Below, one piece after another: positions 1 to 6,394 of a stretch of DNA of 9,974 nucleotides. The stretch comes from Chloroflexota bacterium (GTDB taxonomy: Bacteria > Chloroflexota > Chloroflexia > Thermomicrobiales > UBA6265): positions 1 through 9,974 of the forward strand of contig JAFAEX010000169.1 in assembly GCA_023423795.1 (NCBI GenBank), given 5' to 3'. A model generated the notes under the pieces. The model was not told the origin of the DNA. It was given only the letters and a program-made list of their open reading frames with translations, and made no database searches. Position numbers and translations under genes: made by a program. Each line of letters opens with the position of its first letter. Positions within the stretch are counted from its first letter, which is position 1.

Positions 1-780
1 GCGGACGCGGATGCGCGCGCCGGCCGCGTCCAGCGGGATCTCCAGCGGGCCGAGCGTCAGCAGCGTCGCGTCCGGCGGCAGGGCGTAGACCTCGGCCAAA
101 GCCGCCGCGAGGTCGCCGCTGCCGCCGGTGTGCAGCGCCAGCCGGTCATCGACGTGCAGTTCGAAGCGGACGCCCGGCGAGGCGACGGCCAGCCGGCGCA
201 CGGTCTGGGCGATCTGGGCCAGTTCGTTCTGCGGGCGCAGCGCGGCGAGGCGGGCGGGCATCCGCTCGAACAGGCGGCGCACGGTGACGGTGGAGCCGCG
301 CTGGCGCGGGGCCGGTTCGTCGCGCAGCACCCGGCCATCGCGCAGGGAAAGCAGCCAGCCGAGGCTGCGGTCGTCGGCGGCGCTGGCGATCGTCAGTTCG
401 GCGACGGCGGCGATGCTGGGCAGCGCCTCGCCCCGAAACCCGAGGGTCCGCACCGCGCCGAGGCCGTCCGCCGGGAACTTGCTGGTGGCGTGGCGCTGGC
501 AGGCGAGCCAGAGGTCGGCGGCGCGCATCCCGCGGCCGTCGTCCCCCACCCGGATCGAGCCGAGCCCGCCGCCCCGAACATCAATGCGGATAACCGTCGC
601 CCCGGCGTCGAGGGCGTTTTCCGCAAGCTCCTTCACGACCGAGGCCGGGCGCTCGATCGTCTCCCCCGCCGCGATCTTCGCCGCGACCGAGGGCGGCAGC
701 ACCCGGATGGCCGAACCGGCGTCGAGATGCCCCGGCGGCGGCGGAAACTCGGCCCCTTCGGCCAGTCCAAGCGCGCTCAC
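1..780 (-). CDS. mutL: DNA mismatch repair protein MutL, N-terminal part (cut by left edge)
   Basis: MutL is the GHKL-ATPase matchmaker that couples MutS mismatch recognition to strand incision and excision. The visible 260 codons cover the ATPase domain. After a ~23-residue proline-rich leader comes IRVLPPSVAAKIAAGE (25-40), then ERPASVVKEL with the catalytic Glu at 51 and Mg-binding Asn at 55 (ENALDAG), the ATP-lid motif DDGRGM (80-85), RHATSK (96-101) and GFRGEAL (114-120). All GHKL/MutL motifs are intact. The start is the GTG at 780: the same frame has a TGA 39 nt upstream and no other start lies between, while the next in-frame start would cut into the conserved region. No good Shine-Dalgarno is visible. 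The C-terminal dimerisation/endonuclease domain lies outside the window, so whether it has the nicking motif cannot be judged. It is co-oriented with and downstream of mutS. Identity is secure. Confidence 0.96.
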   Translation of the reverse strand, partial: MSALGLAEGAEFPPPPGHLDAGSAIRVLPPSVAAKIAAGETIERPASVVKELAENALDAGATVIRIDVRGGGLGSIRVGDDGRGMRAADLWLACQRHATSKFPADGLGAVRTLGFRGEALPSIAAVAELTIASAADDRSLGWLLSLRDGRVLRDEPAPRQRGSTVTVRRLFERMPARLAALRPQNELAQIAQTVRRLAVASPGVRFELHVDDRLALHTGGSGDLAAALAEVYALPPDATLLTLGPLEIPLDAAGARIRVR

Positions 781-1016
781 CGGACCAATCCGGGCGCGAA
801 GCGGCGTGCCGGCCGGTCACGGCGGCGCTCTCGAAACGTCATCGCGAGATTGCGGACAACGGTCGGCATGGCGCGGACGATAGCACCTGCCCGGACGGCG
901 GGAAAGGGCCGGGCGGTGCCAGGCGGTCACCGTTCGGGAGCGGATCGCGAGGCGAGAGCGTCGCGGCGCTCGCCTGAAGACGGGGCGAAGTCGTTGCGGC
1001 GCTCCGCACCCTCGCC

Positions 1017-1114
1017 GTCATCCCGAGCCTGTCGAGGGATCTCGTATGCGAGTCGAACAGTCGAGCAGTCGAGGAGTGAAGGGCGACGAGATCCCTCGAC
1101 AGGCTCGGGATGAC
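1017..1114. repeat. 29-bp perfect inverted repeat with 40-nt spacer
   Basis: The arms at 1017-1045 and 1086-1114 are exact reverse complements over 29 nt, with core CCCGAGCCTGTCGAGGGAT. The 40-nt spacer holds four degenerate 8-nt units of the form AGTCGAGC at 1051-1082 (AGTCGAAC, AGTCGAGC, AGTCGAGG, AGTGAAGG). A related core, CCCTCGACCGGCTCGGG, occurs in the hairpin at 9636-9680, so this is a dispersed family. From memory, similar GAGCCTGTCGA palindromes are scattered in many bacterial genomes. A transcript would form a long stable hairpin; a regulatory role is not shown. Confidence 0.9.
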
Positions 1115-1172
1115 GGGTGCTCAGAATGACGGGTGCTCAGAATGACGGGTGATCGGGATGACGGGTTTCCGA
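1109..1172. repeat. 16-nt tandem repeat, four decaying units
   Basis: The units begin at 1109, 1125, 1141 and 1157. The second is AATGACGGGTGCTCAG; the first differs at one position, the third at two, and the fourth diverges in its second half. The first unit overlaps the end of the 29-bp inverted repeat by 6 nt, so the array seems to have grown out of the ATGACGGG end of that palindrome. It is not coding. Confidence 0.85.
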
Positions 1173-1184
1173 CAGCGACAAGCC

Positions 1185-1319
1185 CATACGGAATCCGGCC
1201 GATCGCTGCCGTTTCACCCGCCCGCGACGACGCAATTTTCGTAGAGGAGGGACCCGTGCCCTCCCTTGACCGGAGCAGTACGGGCGCGGGAGGGCACGGG
1301 TCTCGCCCCTACGAACGAC
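1185..1319 (+). repeat. Dispersed element with CATACGGAATCCGG / CCCCTACGAACGAC ends and a nested palindrome
   Basis: The 14-nt ends at 1185-1198 and 1306-1319 are identical to the ends of a 68-nt element at 7252-7319 on the opposite strand, and the left interiors are also alignable. This copy is 135 nt because it contains an extra palindrome: 1240-1265 against 1288-1313, near-perfect over ~26 bp, core ACCCGTGCCCTCCC, with a 22-nt spacer. It is therefore a longer variant of the same element. Confidence 0.75.
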
Positions 1320-1354
1320 CGACGAATTCCCGCACCAATCAAGCGGTTTTCGTA

Positions 1355-4300
1355 TCAGTCCAATGGTGAGCCGGGCGACCCGTCGGGCATGGCGCCCGTC
1401 TCCGGCTCCGTCCCGTGGCTCAGGCGCGCCTGGGCGCCCCAGAGCCAGGCGAGGGCTTCGCGCGCACTGATGCCGTCGAGGTCGAGGGCGCGCAGTTCGG
1501 CGGCGAGGCGGATGGCGCCGGTATCCGGTTTCATCGCACCGGCCCCGGTGGGCGCCGGATCGTCCTCGGGATCGGGGTTGGCGCAGTATCGGGATTCCTG
1601 CTCGGCGGCGCGCAGGCCCGCGCTCCCGGATCTCGCGGCAGCCAGTGACGGGTCCGCGATCCGGGGCGGTGGCGGGGTATCGTCCGTTCGCGGGATCGAT
1701 GCGATGGCCGATTGGTGAGCGGTGGCTGGAACGGGCATCTCGTCGGTGGTTTCGCCGGCGGCGATCCCAGCGTTGGCGGCCTCGACATCGGCGGGCGCGA
1801 TGCGGGCGGGCGCGATGAATCGCGCCTCTACAGCATTGGGCGGTTGGGCGGGCATGTAGGGGCGCGATTCATTGCGCCCGCCGTCGTCGGGGCCGCCCGC
1901 ATCATGCTCGTTGCCTCCCCACTCTCCTGCATCGCGCCCGTACGCATCGCGCGGACCCGTATCGAGGGCGTTGGCGTCCCACCCGTCCGGATCGCGCCTG
2001 TGCCAATCGCGCTCGCCAGCATCGCCGCTTCCCATGGCGGCGCCGGTCCCGCTGTTGGCGGTGAGGCGCGGGGAGGACGGCGCGGCGCGGAACTCGTCCA
2101 GCAACTGTTGGGCGCGGTCGGCTACCCACGGCGGCAGGCCGGCGAGGCGGGCGACCTGCACGCCGTAGGCGCGGTCGGCCGGGCCGGGCTGCACGGCGTA
2201 CAGGAAGACCACCCGACCGGCCGTCTCCAGCGCGCCGACGTGGGCGTTGGTGGCGGTGGGCAACGCGTCGGCGACTGCGGTGAGTTCGAGGTAGTGGGTG
2301 GCGAACAGGCAGCGCGCGCCGATGCGCCCGGCGATGTCCTCCAGCACCGCCTGGGCGATGGCCAGCCCGTCGGCCGTCCCGGTGCCGCGCCCGATCTCGT
2401 CGAGCAGCAGCAGGCTCTTGCCGGTCGCGCCGTGGAGGATCGAGGCCGTTTCGGTCATCTCCACCATGAAGGTGGAACGGCCGCGGGCGAGGTCGTCGTG
2501 GGCGCCGACGCGGGTGCAGATGCGGTCCACCAGCCCGACGCTCGCCTCGGCGGCCGGCACGAACGACCCGACCTGCGCCAGCAGCACGACGATGCCGACC
2601 TGCCGCAGCCAGGTCGATTTGCCGCCCATGTTCGGGCCGGTGACGACGATCTGGCGCGGGTGGCCGTCGCCGAGCAGGCAGTCGTTGGGGATGAACGGAT
2701 CGCCGGCCAGCGCGTCCTCGACCACCGGGTGGCGGCCGCCGCGGATGAGCAGGTGGCCGCCGTCGGAGAGCGCCGGCGCGGTCCAGCCTCGGCGGGCGGC
2801 GGTTTCGGCGAGGGCGAGCAGGGCGTCGAGGGTGGCCAGCGCGGCGGCGGCCCGTTGCAGGCGGCCGATGTCGGCGGCGATCTCGGCGCTGGCGCGGGCG
2901 ACCGCCGCCTTCTCCAGCGCGGCGATCTCCTCGTCGGCGGCGAGCAGGCGGGATTCGGCGTCCTTGAGTTCGGCGGTGACGAAGCGTTCGCCGTTGGCGA
3001 CGGTCTGCTTGCGCCGCCACTCGGCGGGCACCAGCGACAGGTTCGGGCGGGTGACTTCGAGGTAGTAGCCGAAGACCTTGTTGAACCCCACCTTGAGCGA
3101 GCGGATGCCGGTGCGTTCGCGCTCGCGGGCTTCCAGCCCGGCCAGCCAGGCGCGGGTGCCGGCCGCCCCGTCCTGCGCGCTGTCCAGTTCCGGGGAGAAC
3201 CCGGGGCGGATGCGGGCGCTCCCGTCATCGTCGGCCTCGACCGCCCGTTCGAGCCCGGCCAGCGCCGCTTCGCAGGCATCGGGCAGGGCTTCCGGCAGCT
3301 CCTCCCCTGCTCCATTCGGCAGCGCGGCCAGCTCCTCCCGGATCGGGGCGACCTGCCGCAAACCGTCGCGCAGCAGCAGCAAATCGCGCGCGGCGGCCCG
3401 GCCGGTGGCAACGCGGCCCGCCACCCGTTCGAGGTCGCCCGCGCCGGCCAGCAGCGCGGCGAGCGCACGTCGGGCGGCGGGTGACCCGACGAGGGCGGCG
3501 ACCAGCGCCTGCCGGGCGCGCAGGCGGTCGAGGTCGCGCAGCGGTTCGCCGAGCAGGCGGCGCAACGCGCGCGCGCCCATCGCGGTCGCCGGTTGCTCGA
3601 TCGCGCCGAGCAGGCTGCCGCGCGATCCTCCGGTGCCTAGGGAGCGCACGATTTCGAGGTTGCGGCGGGTGGCGGCGTCCAACCCGACCCGCCCCTCGGC
3701 GGGCGCGGTCCGCAACCCGGTCAGCAGCGGCAGCAGCGAGGGATCGGTTTCCTCCAGCCGGGCGAGGATCAGCCCGGCCGCGCCGATGGCGGCGGGCAAG
3801 CCATCGCAGCCGAAGGAAACCAGCGAGGCCGTGCCGAACTGCGCCCTGAGGGCGTCGGCCGCGCGCTCCGGCTCGGCCGGCCAGCGCTCGACGCGGCGAA
3901 CGTGGCCGGACATGAGCGCGCGCCACGGGGCGTCGTCGAGGTCGTCCGGCACGAGGGTTTCGGCCGGGTTGAGGCGGGCCAGTTCCTCGGCAAGGGCGGC
4001 GGCCGCGCCCGCGCCTTGCCATTCGGCGACCGCCCAATCGCCGGTCGAAGCGTCCAGCCAGGACAGGCCGATACGTTCGCCGCGGGCGGCGACGGCGGCC
4101 AGCCAGCGGGTTTCGGTCGGCGGCAACAGCGCGCCATCCGCGACGACGCCCGGCGAGAGGACGCGCGTGACCTCGCGCCGGACGAGCCCCTTGCCCGCCG
4201 GCTCGACCTGCTCGGCGACGGCGACGGTGTGGCCGGCGGCCAGCAGCCTTCCTAAATAATGGTTGAGCGCATGGTGGGGAACGCCGGCCAGCGGCACCCG

Positions 4301-4609
4301 CCCGGAGCGGCCGAAGGAGCGCGAGGTGAGGGTGACGCGCGCATCGCGGGCGAGGATGCGGGCGTCGTCGTCGAACGCCTCGTAGAAGTCGCCGATCTGG
4401 TAGAGCACCAGCGCGCCGGGGTGCTGGGCCTTGATGTCGAGGTACTGGCGGCGTGAGGGGACCAGATTGTCCGCTGCGCCGGGCGCGGGGTCCTGAGTGC
4501 CGGGCGCCGAGTGCCGGGTGCCGAGTGAGGGCGCGGCGAGGTCGCTCCCGGCAGGAGCGGCGGGCGGGGTGGCCGATGGGGCGGACGGCGTGCGAGGTCG
4601 GCGGGGCAT
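1355..4609 (-). CDS. mutS: DNA mismatch repair protein MutS with large in-frame insertion
   Basis: MutS recognises mismatches and small loops and recruits MutL. Numbering from the ATG at 4609 (1084 aa; usual ~850-900): mismatch-reading F75-x-E77 in GDFYE; clamp/core motifs ATRRNLEI (313-320) and LKVGFNKVFGYYLEVTR (near 505-520); GRHPVVE (625-631); Walker A GPNMGGKST (658-666); signature ARGRSTFMVEM (708-718); Walker B with D737-E738 in LLLLDEIGRGT; FATHYLEL (769-776). The ATPase core is intact. The usual C-terminal helix motif (LAAELRALDLDGISAREAL, about 1034-1052) is displaced by a ~190-residue low-complexity insertion at ~844-1032 (about 1514-2080) that contains a translated palindromic repeat. 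A GTG at 4708 would add 33 residues, but 4609 is the nearest ATG/GTG before domain I; no M or V codon lies between it and the conserved region. Neither start has a clear ribosome binding site. The ~47-residue linker before domain I includes a translated heptamer array. Confidence 0.96.
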   Translation of the reverse strand: MPRRPRTPSAPSATPPAAPAGSDLAAPSLGTRHSAPGTQDPAPGAADNLVPSRRQYLDIKAQHPGALVLYQIGDFYEAFDDDARILARDARVTLTSRSFGRSGRVPLAGVPHHALNHYLGRLLAAGHTVAVAEQVEPAGKGLVRREVTRVLSPGVVADGALLPPTETRWLAAVAARGERIGLSWLDASTGDWAVAEWQGAGAAAALAEELARLNPAETLVPDDLDDAPWRALMSGHVRRVERWPAEPERAADALRAQFGTASLVSFGCDGLPAAIGAAGLILARLEETDPSLLPLLTGLRTAPAEGRVGLDAATRRNLEIVRSLGTGGSRGSLLGAIEQPATAMGARALRRLLGEPLRDLDRLRARQALVAALVGSPAARRALAALLAGAGDLERVAGRVATGRAAARDLLLLRDGLRQVAPIREELAALPNGAGEELPEALPDACEAALAGLERAVEADDDGSARIRPGFSPELDSAQDGAAGTRAWLAGLEARERERTGIRSLKVGFNKVFGYYLEVTRPNLSLVPAEWRRKQTVANGERFVTAELKDAESRLLAADEEIAALEKAAVARASAEIAADIGRLQRAAAALATLDALLALAETAARRGWTAPALSDGGHLLIRGGRHPVVEDALAGDPFIPNDCLLGDGHPRQIVVTGPNMGGKSTWLRQVGIVVLLAQVGSFVPAAEASVGLVDRICTRVGAHDDLARGRSTFMVEMTETASILHGATGKSLLLLDEIGRGTGTADGLAIAQAVLEDIAGRIGARCLFATHYLELTAVADALPTATNAHVGALETAGRVVFLYAVQPGPADRAYGVQVARLAGLPPWVADRAQQLLDEFRAAPSSPRLTANSGTGAAMGSGDAGERDWHRRDPDGWDANALDTGPRDAYGRDAGEWGGNEHDAGGPDDGGRNESRPYMPAQPPNAVEARFIAPARIAPADVEAANAGIAAGETTDEMPVPATAHQSAIASIPRTDDTPPPPRIADPSLAAARSGSAGLRAAEQESRYCANPDPEDDPAPTGAGAMKPDTGAIRLAAELRALDLDGISAREALAWLWGAQARLSHGTEPETGAMPDGSPGSPLD
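1807..1880 (-). repeat. 74-nt palindromic repeat inside the mutS reading frame
   Basis: The 26-nt arms at 1807-1832 and 1855-1880 match as inverted copies at 24 of 26 positions, with a 22-nt spacer. The arm core GGCGCGATGAATCGCGCC is itself near-palindromic and the inner end is CTACA/TGTAG. The same architecture and the same total length recur at 7341-7414, where it is intergenic. Here it is translated in frame as part of MutS (for example NESRPYMPAQPPNAVEA and ARFIAPA). A partial extra arm, GCGGGCGCGATGCGGG, lies immediately to the left at about 1791-1806. Confidence 0.88.
4495..4529. repeat. Degenerate heptamer array (GAGTGCC type) in the mutS 5' region
   Basis: There are five consecutive 7-nt units: GAGTGCC, GGGCGCC, GAGTGCC, GGGTGCC, GAGTGAG. 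On the minus strand they are translated into the MutS linker as GTRHSAP / GTQDPAP, a 7-residue period that comes from three 7-nt units. The perfect form of the unit is repeated eight times at 6395-6450. This array lies between the chosen start codon and domain I of MutS. Confidence 0.85.
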
Positions 4610-4711
4610 GCGGGGGATTGTAGTTGCGGGCCGCGGCTCCCGGCGCGCCGTGGTCGGTGTATCCGGCTGGCCCGTATCGCGCTGCTGCCTCTGGCGTTCC
4701 GTACGCACTCC

Positions 4712-4730
4712 GATGATGGCGGCTGCCGAA
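4712..4730 (+). repeat. GATGATGGCGGTTGCC module, variant copy 1
   Basis: This reads GATGATGGCGGCTGCC, one mismatch from the consensus, followed by GAATGACGCCGGCCACC. It is the copy nearest mutS, directly upstream of the alternative GTG at 4708. Confidence 0.7.
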
Positions 4731-4764
4731 TGACGCCGGCCACCTCTCGTGCCGCCCGCCCGGG

Positions 4765-4898
4765 GATGATGGCGGTTGCCAAAATAGGGCGGCCACGGCC
4801 CGTGCTCAGCCCCGGAGGGGCTTCGCTGGCGTAGCCCGGGGATTTATCCCCGGGCGGGCGTGGACGGTGTCCGGATCAATTTGGCAACCGCCATCATC
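4765..4898. repeat. Composite repeat: inverted GATGATGGCGGTTGCC modules around two hairpins
   Basis: A 19-nt perfect inverted repeat (4765-4783 and 4880-4898, core GATGATGGCGGTTGCCAA) brackets AGCCCCGGAGGGGCT (4808-4822, self-complementary) and a 9-bp stem-loop at 4834-4855 (GCCCGGGGA / TCCCCGGGC with a TTTA loop). The CTCAGCCCCGGAGGGGCTTCG...GTAGCCCGGGG...GCAACCGCCATCATC order is repeated at 8171-8253. Terminal inverted modules around hairpins give it a miniature-element look, but no target duplication or open reading frame is seen. Confidence 0.8.
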
Positions 4899-4956
4899 GC
4901 GCCCCTACAGCGGGACAGGGCCGACGCCGGCTGTAGGGGCGCGATTCGGCTGCCAA
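4881..4956. repeat. Palindromic element related to the 74-nt family, with partial arms
   Basis: A 15-bp perfect inverted repeat, ATCGCGCCCCTACAG (4896-4910) and its complement (4931-4945), with a 20-nt spacer, matches the inner half of the 74-nt element. The outer halves are instead TTGGCAACCG (4881-4890) and CGGCTGCCAA, which pair with each other at one mismatch. It therefore looks like a fusion of the 74-nt palindrome with the GATGATGGCGGTTGCC module. Confidence 0.75.
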
Positions 4957-4969
4957 GGGCCGCCCTGTC

Positions 4970-4987
4970 TTGGCAACCGCCATCACC
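4970..4987 (-). repeat. GATGATGGCGGTTGCC module, copy 4
   Basis: On the minus strand this reads GGTGATGGCGGTTGCCAA, then GACAGGGCGG, which resembles the AATAGGGCGG that follows the copy at 4765. It lies about 150 nt upstream of azlC. Confidence 0.75.
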
Positions 4988-5127
4988 CCTCGCGATCCCG
5001 GCCTCCGAACCGACCAGGCGCTCCCATAATGACCCGATCGGGCCGATCCGCCGCATGTCACGCGGCGCCGGCCCGTCCGTTGGATGCATGACGGGACCGG
5101 AGCAGCCGGTCGGGCCCCGGACACGGT

Positions 5128-5133
5128 GAGGAG
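5128..5133 (+). promoter_or_regulatory. Ribosome binding site of azlC
   Basis: GAGGAG, followed by a 7-nt gap and GTG at 5141. It fixes the azlC start and rules against the upstream in-frame ATG at 5084, which has no comparable site. Confidence 0.8.
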
Positions 5134-5140
5134 CCTGCAC

Positions 5141-6091
5141 GTGAAATTCGCCGCCGCCTCGCGGCGCGCCGACCGTTCGCCCGATACCGAGCACGTGCGC
5201 TCCAGCGTTGCCGACGGCGGTCGCGAAGCCGAGCGCGTTCGCTGGCGCAGGCGGTTCCGCGACGGCGTCATCGGCGTGCTGCCGCTGATGGTCGGCGTCG
5301 TCCCGTTCGCGCTGGTGTTCGGCATGAGCGCCCGCGCCGGCGGCTGGAGCGTGATCGAAACGCAGGCGCTGTCGATGCTGCTGTTCGCCGGCAGCGCCCA
5401 ACTGGCCGTCCTCTCGCTCGCGGCGGGCGGGGCGGCCGGCGCGGCGATCGTCGTCGTCGTCGCGCTGCTCAACCTGCGCCACGTCCTCTACGGCATGGCG
5501 CTCGCCCGCTGGCTGCCGCGCGACGAACCGCCGCCGCGCCCGCTGCTGGCGGCGCTCGTCACCGACGAATCGTTCGGATTGGCGACCCGCGAGGCGGTCG
5601 CCGGCCGACCCTCGGCCGCCTTCCTCTGGGGATCGAGCGTCACCCTCTACGTGCTGTTCGCCATCTTCACCCTCGCCGGCGCGCTGCTCGGCGACCGCAT
5701 CCCCGATCCGACCGGGCTGGGGCTGGACATCGTCTTCCCGCTGACGTTCCTCGCGCTGCTGCTGGTGGTCGTCCGCGGCTGGCGCGACTGGCTGGTGGCG
5801 GCGCTCTCCGGCGGGCTGGTCGTCGCGCTGCGCCAGGTTCTCGACGGCGGCACCGCGCTGCTCGGGGCGACGGTGGCCGCGGCGGCAATCGGCGCGCTCC
5901 TGCTCGGCGACTCCGGCGGCCCGGCCCGGCAATCGGACGCCCCCGGCCTCGACGTCGATCCCGATTACCCCGAGGATCGCCGCGCACCGGTCCGAAACGC
6001 GGGTGCCGCACCGCGCCCGGAGCCGGGTACGATCCCCAGCGCCGCGGCGTTCCCGCGCGACCGCTCGGAAACGGATTCCGGCCGTGGGTAG
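5141..6091 (+). CDS. azlC: AzlC family branched-chain amino acid exporter subunit
   Basis: AzlC with AzlD forms the LIV-E type exporter of branched-chain amino acids in the inner membrane (azlCD of Bacillus subtilis gives 4-azaleucine resistance). The 316-residue product from the GTG at 5141 has an N-terminal basic stretch, then several hydrophobic helices starting at GVIGVLPLMVGVVPFALVFG, with the family motifs SMLLFAGSAQLA (78-89), LLNLRHVLYG (109-118) and DESFGLAT (142-149). The start is chosen because GAGGAG lies 7 nt upstream. The family is usually ~230-250 residues; here ~45 hydrophilic residues precede the first helix and a ~60-residue Pro/Asp/Arg-rich tail (257-316) follows the last one. 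The tail shows no motif I recognise. The stop overlaps the azlD start by 8 nt, indicating translational coupling. Substrate is inferred from the family only. Confidence 0.92.
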   Translation: MKFAAASRRADRSPDTEHVRSSVADGGREAERVRWRRRFRDGVIGVLPLMVGVVPFALVFGMSARAGGWSVIETQALSMLLFAGSAQLAVLSLAAGGAAGAAIVVVVALLNLRHVLYGMALARWLPRDEPPPRPLLAALVTDESFGLATREAVAGRPSAAFLWGSSVTLYVLFAIFTLAGALLGDRIPDPTGLGLDIVFPLTFLALLLVVVRGWRDWLVAALSGGLVVALRQVLDGGTALLGATVAAAAIGALLLGDSGGPARQSDAPGLDVDPDYPEDRRAPVRNAGAAPRPEPGTIPSAAAFPRDRSETDSGRG

Positions 6092-6392
6092 CGGGGCCTT
6101 CGATGCGCTGCCGCTGATCGTCGCGGTCGCCGCGGTCACCTACCTGACGCGGATCGCCGGATTTGCCCTCGCCGGGCGCGACGTGCCGCCGCTACTCGAC
6201 CGTTTCCTGCGGCTCGTGCCGGTCGCCGCATTCGCGGCGCTGGTGGTGCCCGACCTCGCGCTCGCGCCCGATCCCGGCCCGCGCTTGCTGGCCGCCGCCG
6301 TCTCCGCCGTAGCCACCCTGCTCACCCGCCGCCTCGAACTCGGCCTCCTCGCCGGCATGGGCGCCTTCCTCGCGCTCCGCCTCTTCGCCTGA
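6084..6392 (+). CDS. azlD: AzlD family branched-chain amino acid exporter subunit
   Basis: This is the small partner of AzlC. The 102-residue product is the normal family length and is nearly all membrane: about four helices (ALPLIVAVAAVTYLTRIAGF; LRLVPVAAFAALVVPDLAL; LLAAAVSAVATLLTRRL; LGLLAGMGAFLALRLFA) with the typical early TYLTRIAGF motif. I chose the GTG at 6084, which overlaps the last 8 nt of azlC. An ATG at 6003 in the same frame would add 27 arginine-rich residues encoded inside azlC and not expected in the family. A heptamer array begins 3 nt after its stop codon. Confidence 0.92.
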   Translation: MGSGAFDALPLIVAVAAVTYLTRIAGFALAGRDVPPLLDRFLRLVPVAAFAALVVPDLALAPDPGPRLLAAAVSAVATLLTRRLELGLLAGMGAFLALRLFA

Positions 6393-6394
6393 CG

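Larger units (their letters stand above)
781..1354. other. mutS-mutL intergenic gap, repeat-rich, no gene
   Basis: This 574-nt gap separates the two co-oriented mismatch repair genes. From 781 to about 1016 I see no gene or strong structure. From 1017 to 1319 it is almost entirely repeat: a 29-bp perfect inverted repeat enclosing an 8-nt array, a 16-nt tandem array, and an element with CATACGGAATCCGG and CCCCTACGAACGAC ends that holds a 26-bp palindrome. The open frames crossing it are antisense to mutL or run through repeats. Confidence 0.8.
4610..5140. other. Divergent mutS-azlC intergenic region filled with dispersed repeats
   Basis: This 531-nt gap lies between the divergently transcribed mutS and azlC. 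From 4712 to 4987 it is a mosaic: four copies of the GATGATGGCGGTTGCC module (two in each orientation), an AGCCCCGGAGGGGCT hairpin followed by a CCCGGGG stem-loop, and a GCGCCCCTACAG palindrome. From 4988 to 5140 I see only possible azlC control sequence: a CATAAT at 5025-5030 that could be a -10 box, without a recognisable -35, and the ribosome binding site at 5128-5133. An extended MutS start at 4708 would also fall here. Confidence 0.75.

Noticed and set aside
130..1113. Plus-strand frame of 327 codons ending in DPSTGSG
   Set aside because: It is antisense to mutL and its end is only the translated 29-bp inverted repeat.
1712..3484. Plus-strand open frame of 590 codons opposite mutS
   Set aside because: It is antisense to a certain MutS, is glycine/alanine/arginine-rich without any motif, and is explained by the lack of stops in GC-rich antisense frames.
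4610..4708. MutS start at the GTG at 4708
   Set aside because: It is possible, but adds 33 Arg/Thr/Pro-rich residues unlike the family, and the GTG abuts a dispersed repeat copy; the ATG at 4609 is preferred, though neither has a good ribosome binding site.
4765..4898. Complete insertion sequence
   Set aside because: Inverted ends exist, but there is no transposase frame and no target duplication that I can see; at most it is a miniature non-autonomous element.
5025..5030. Promoter -10 box CATAAT for azlC
   Set aside because: No -35 hexamer is found at the right distance, and one six-base match is not enough to list as a feature.
4844..6139. Minus-strand open frame of 431 codons opposite azlC
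   Set aside because: It covers the well-supported azlCD genes on the other strand, shows no family features, and starts and ends in repeat DNA.
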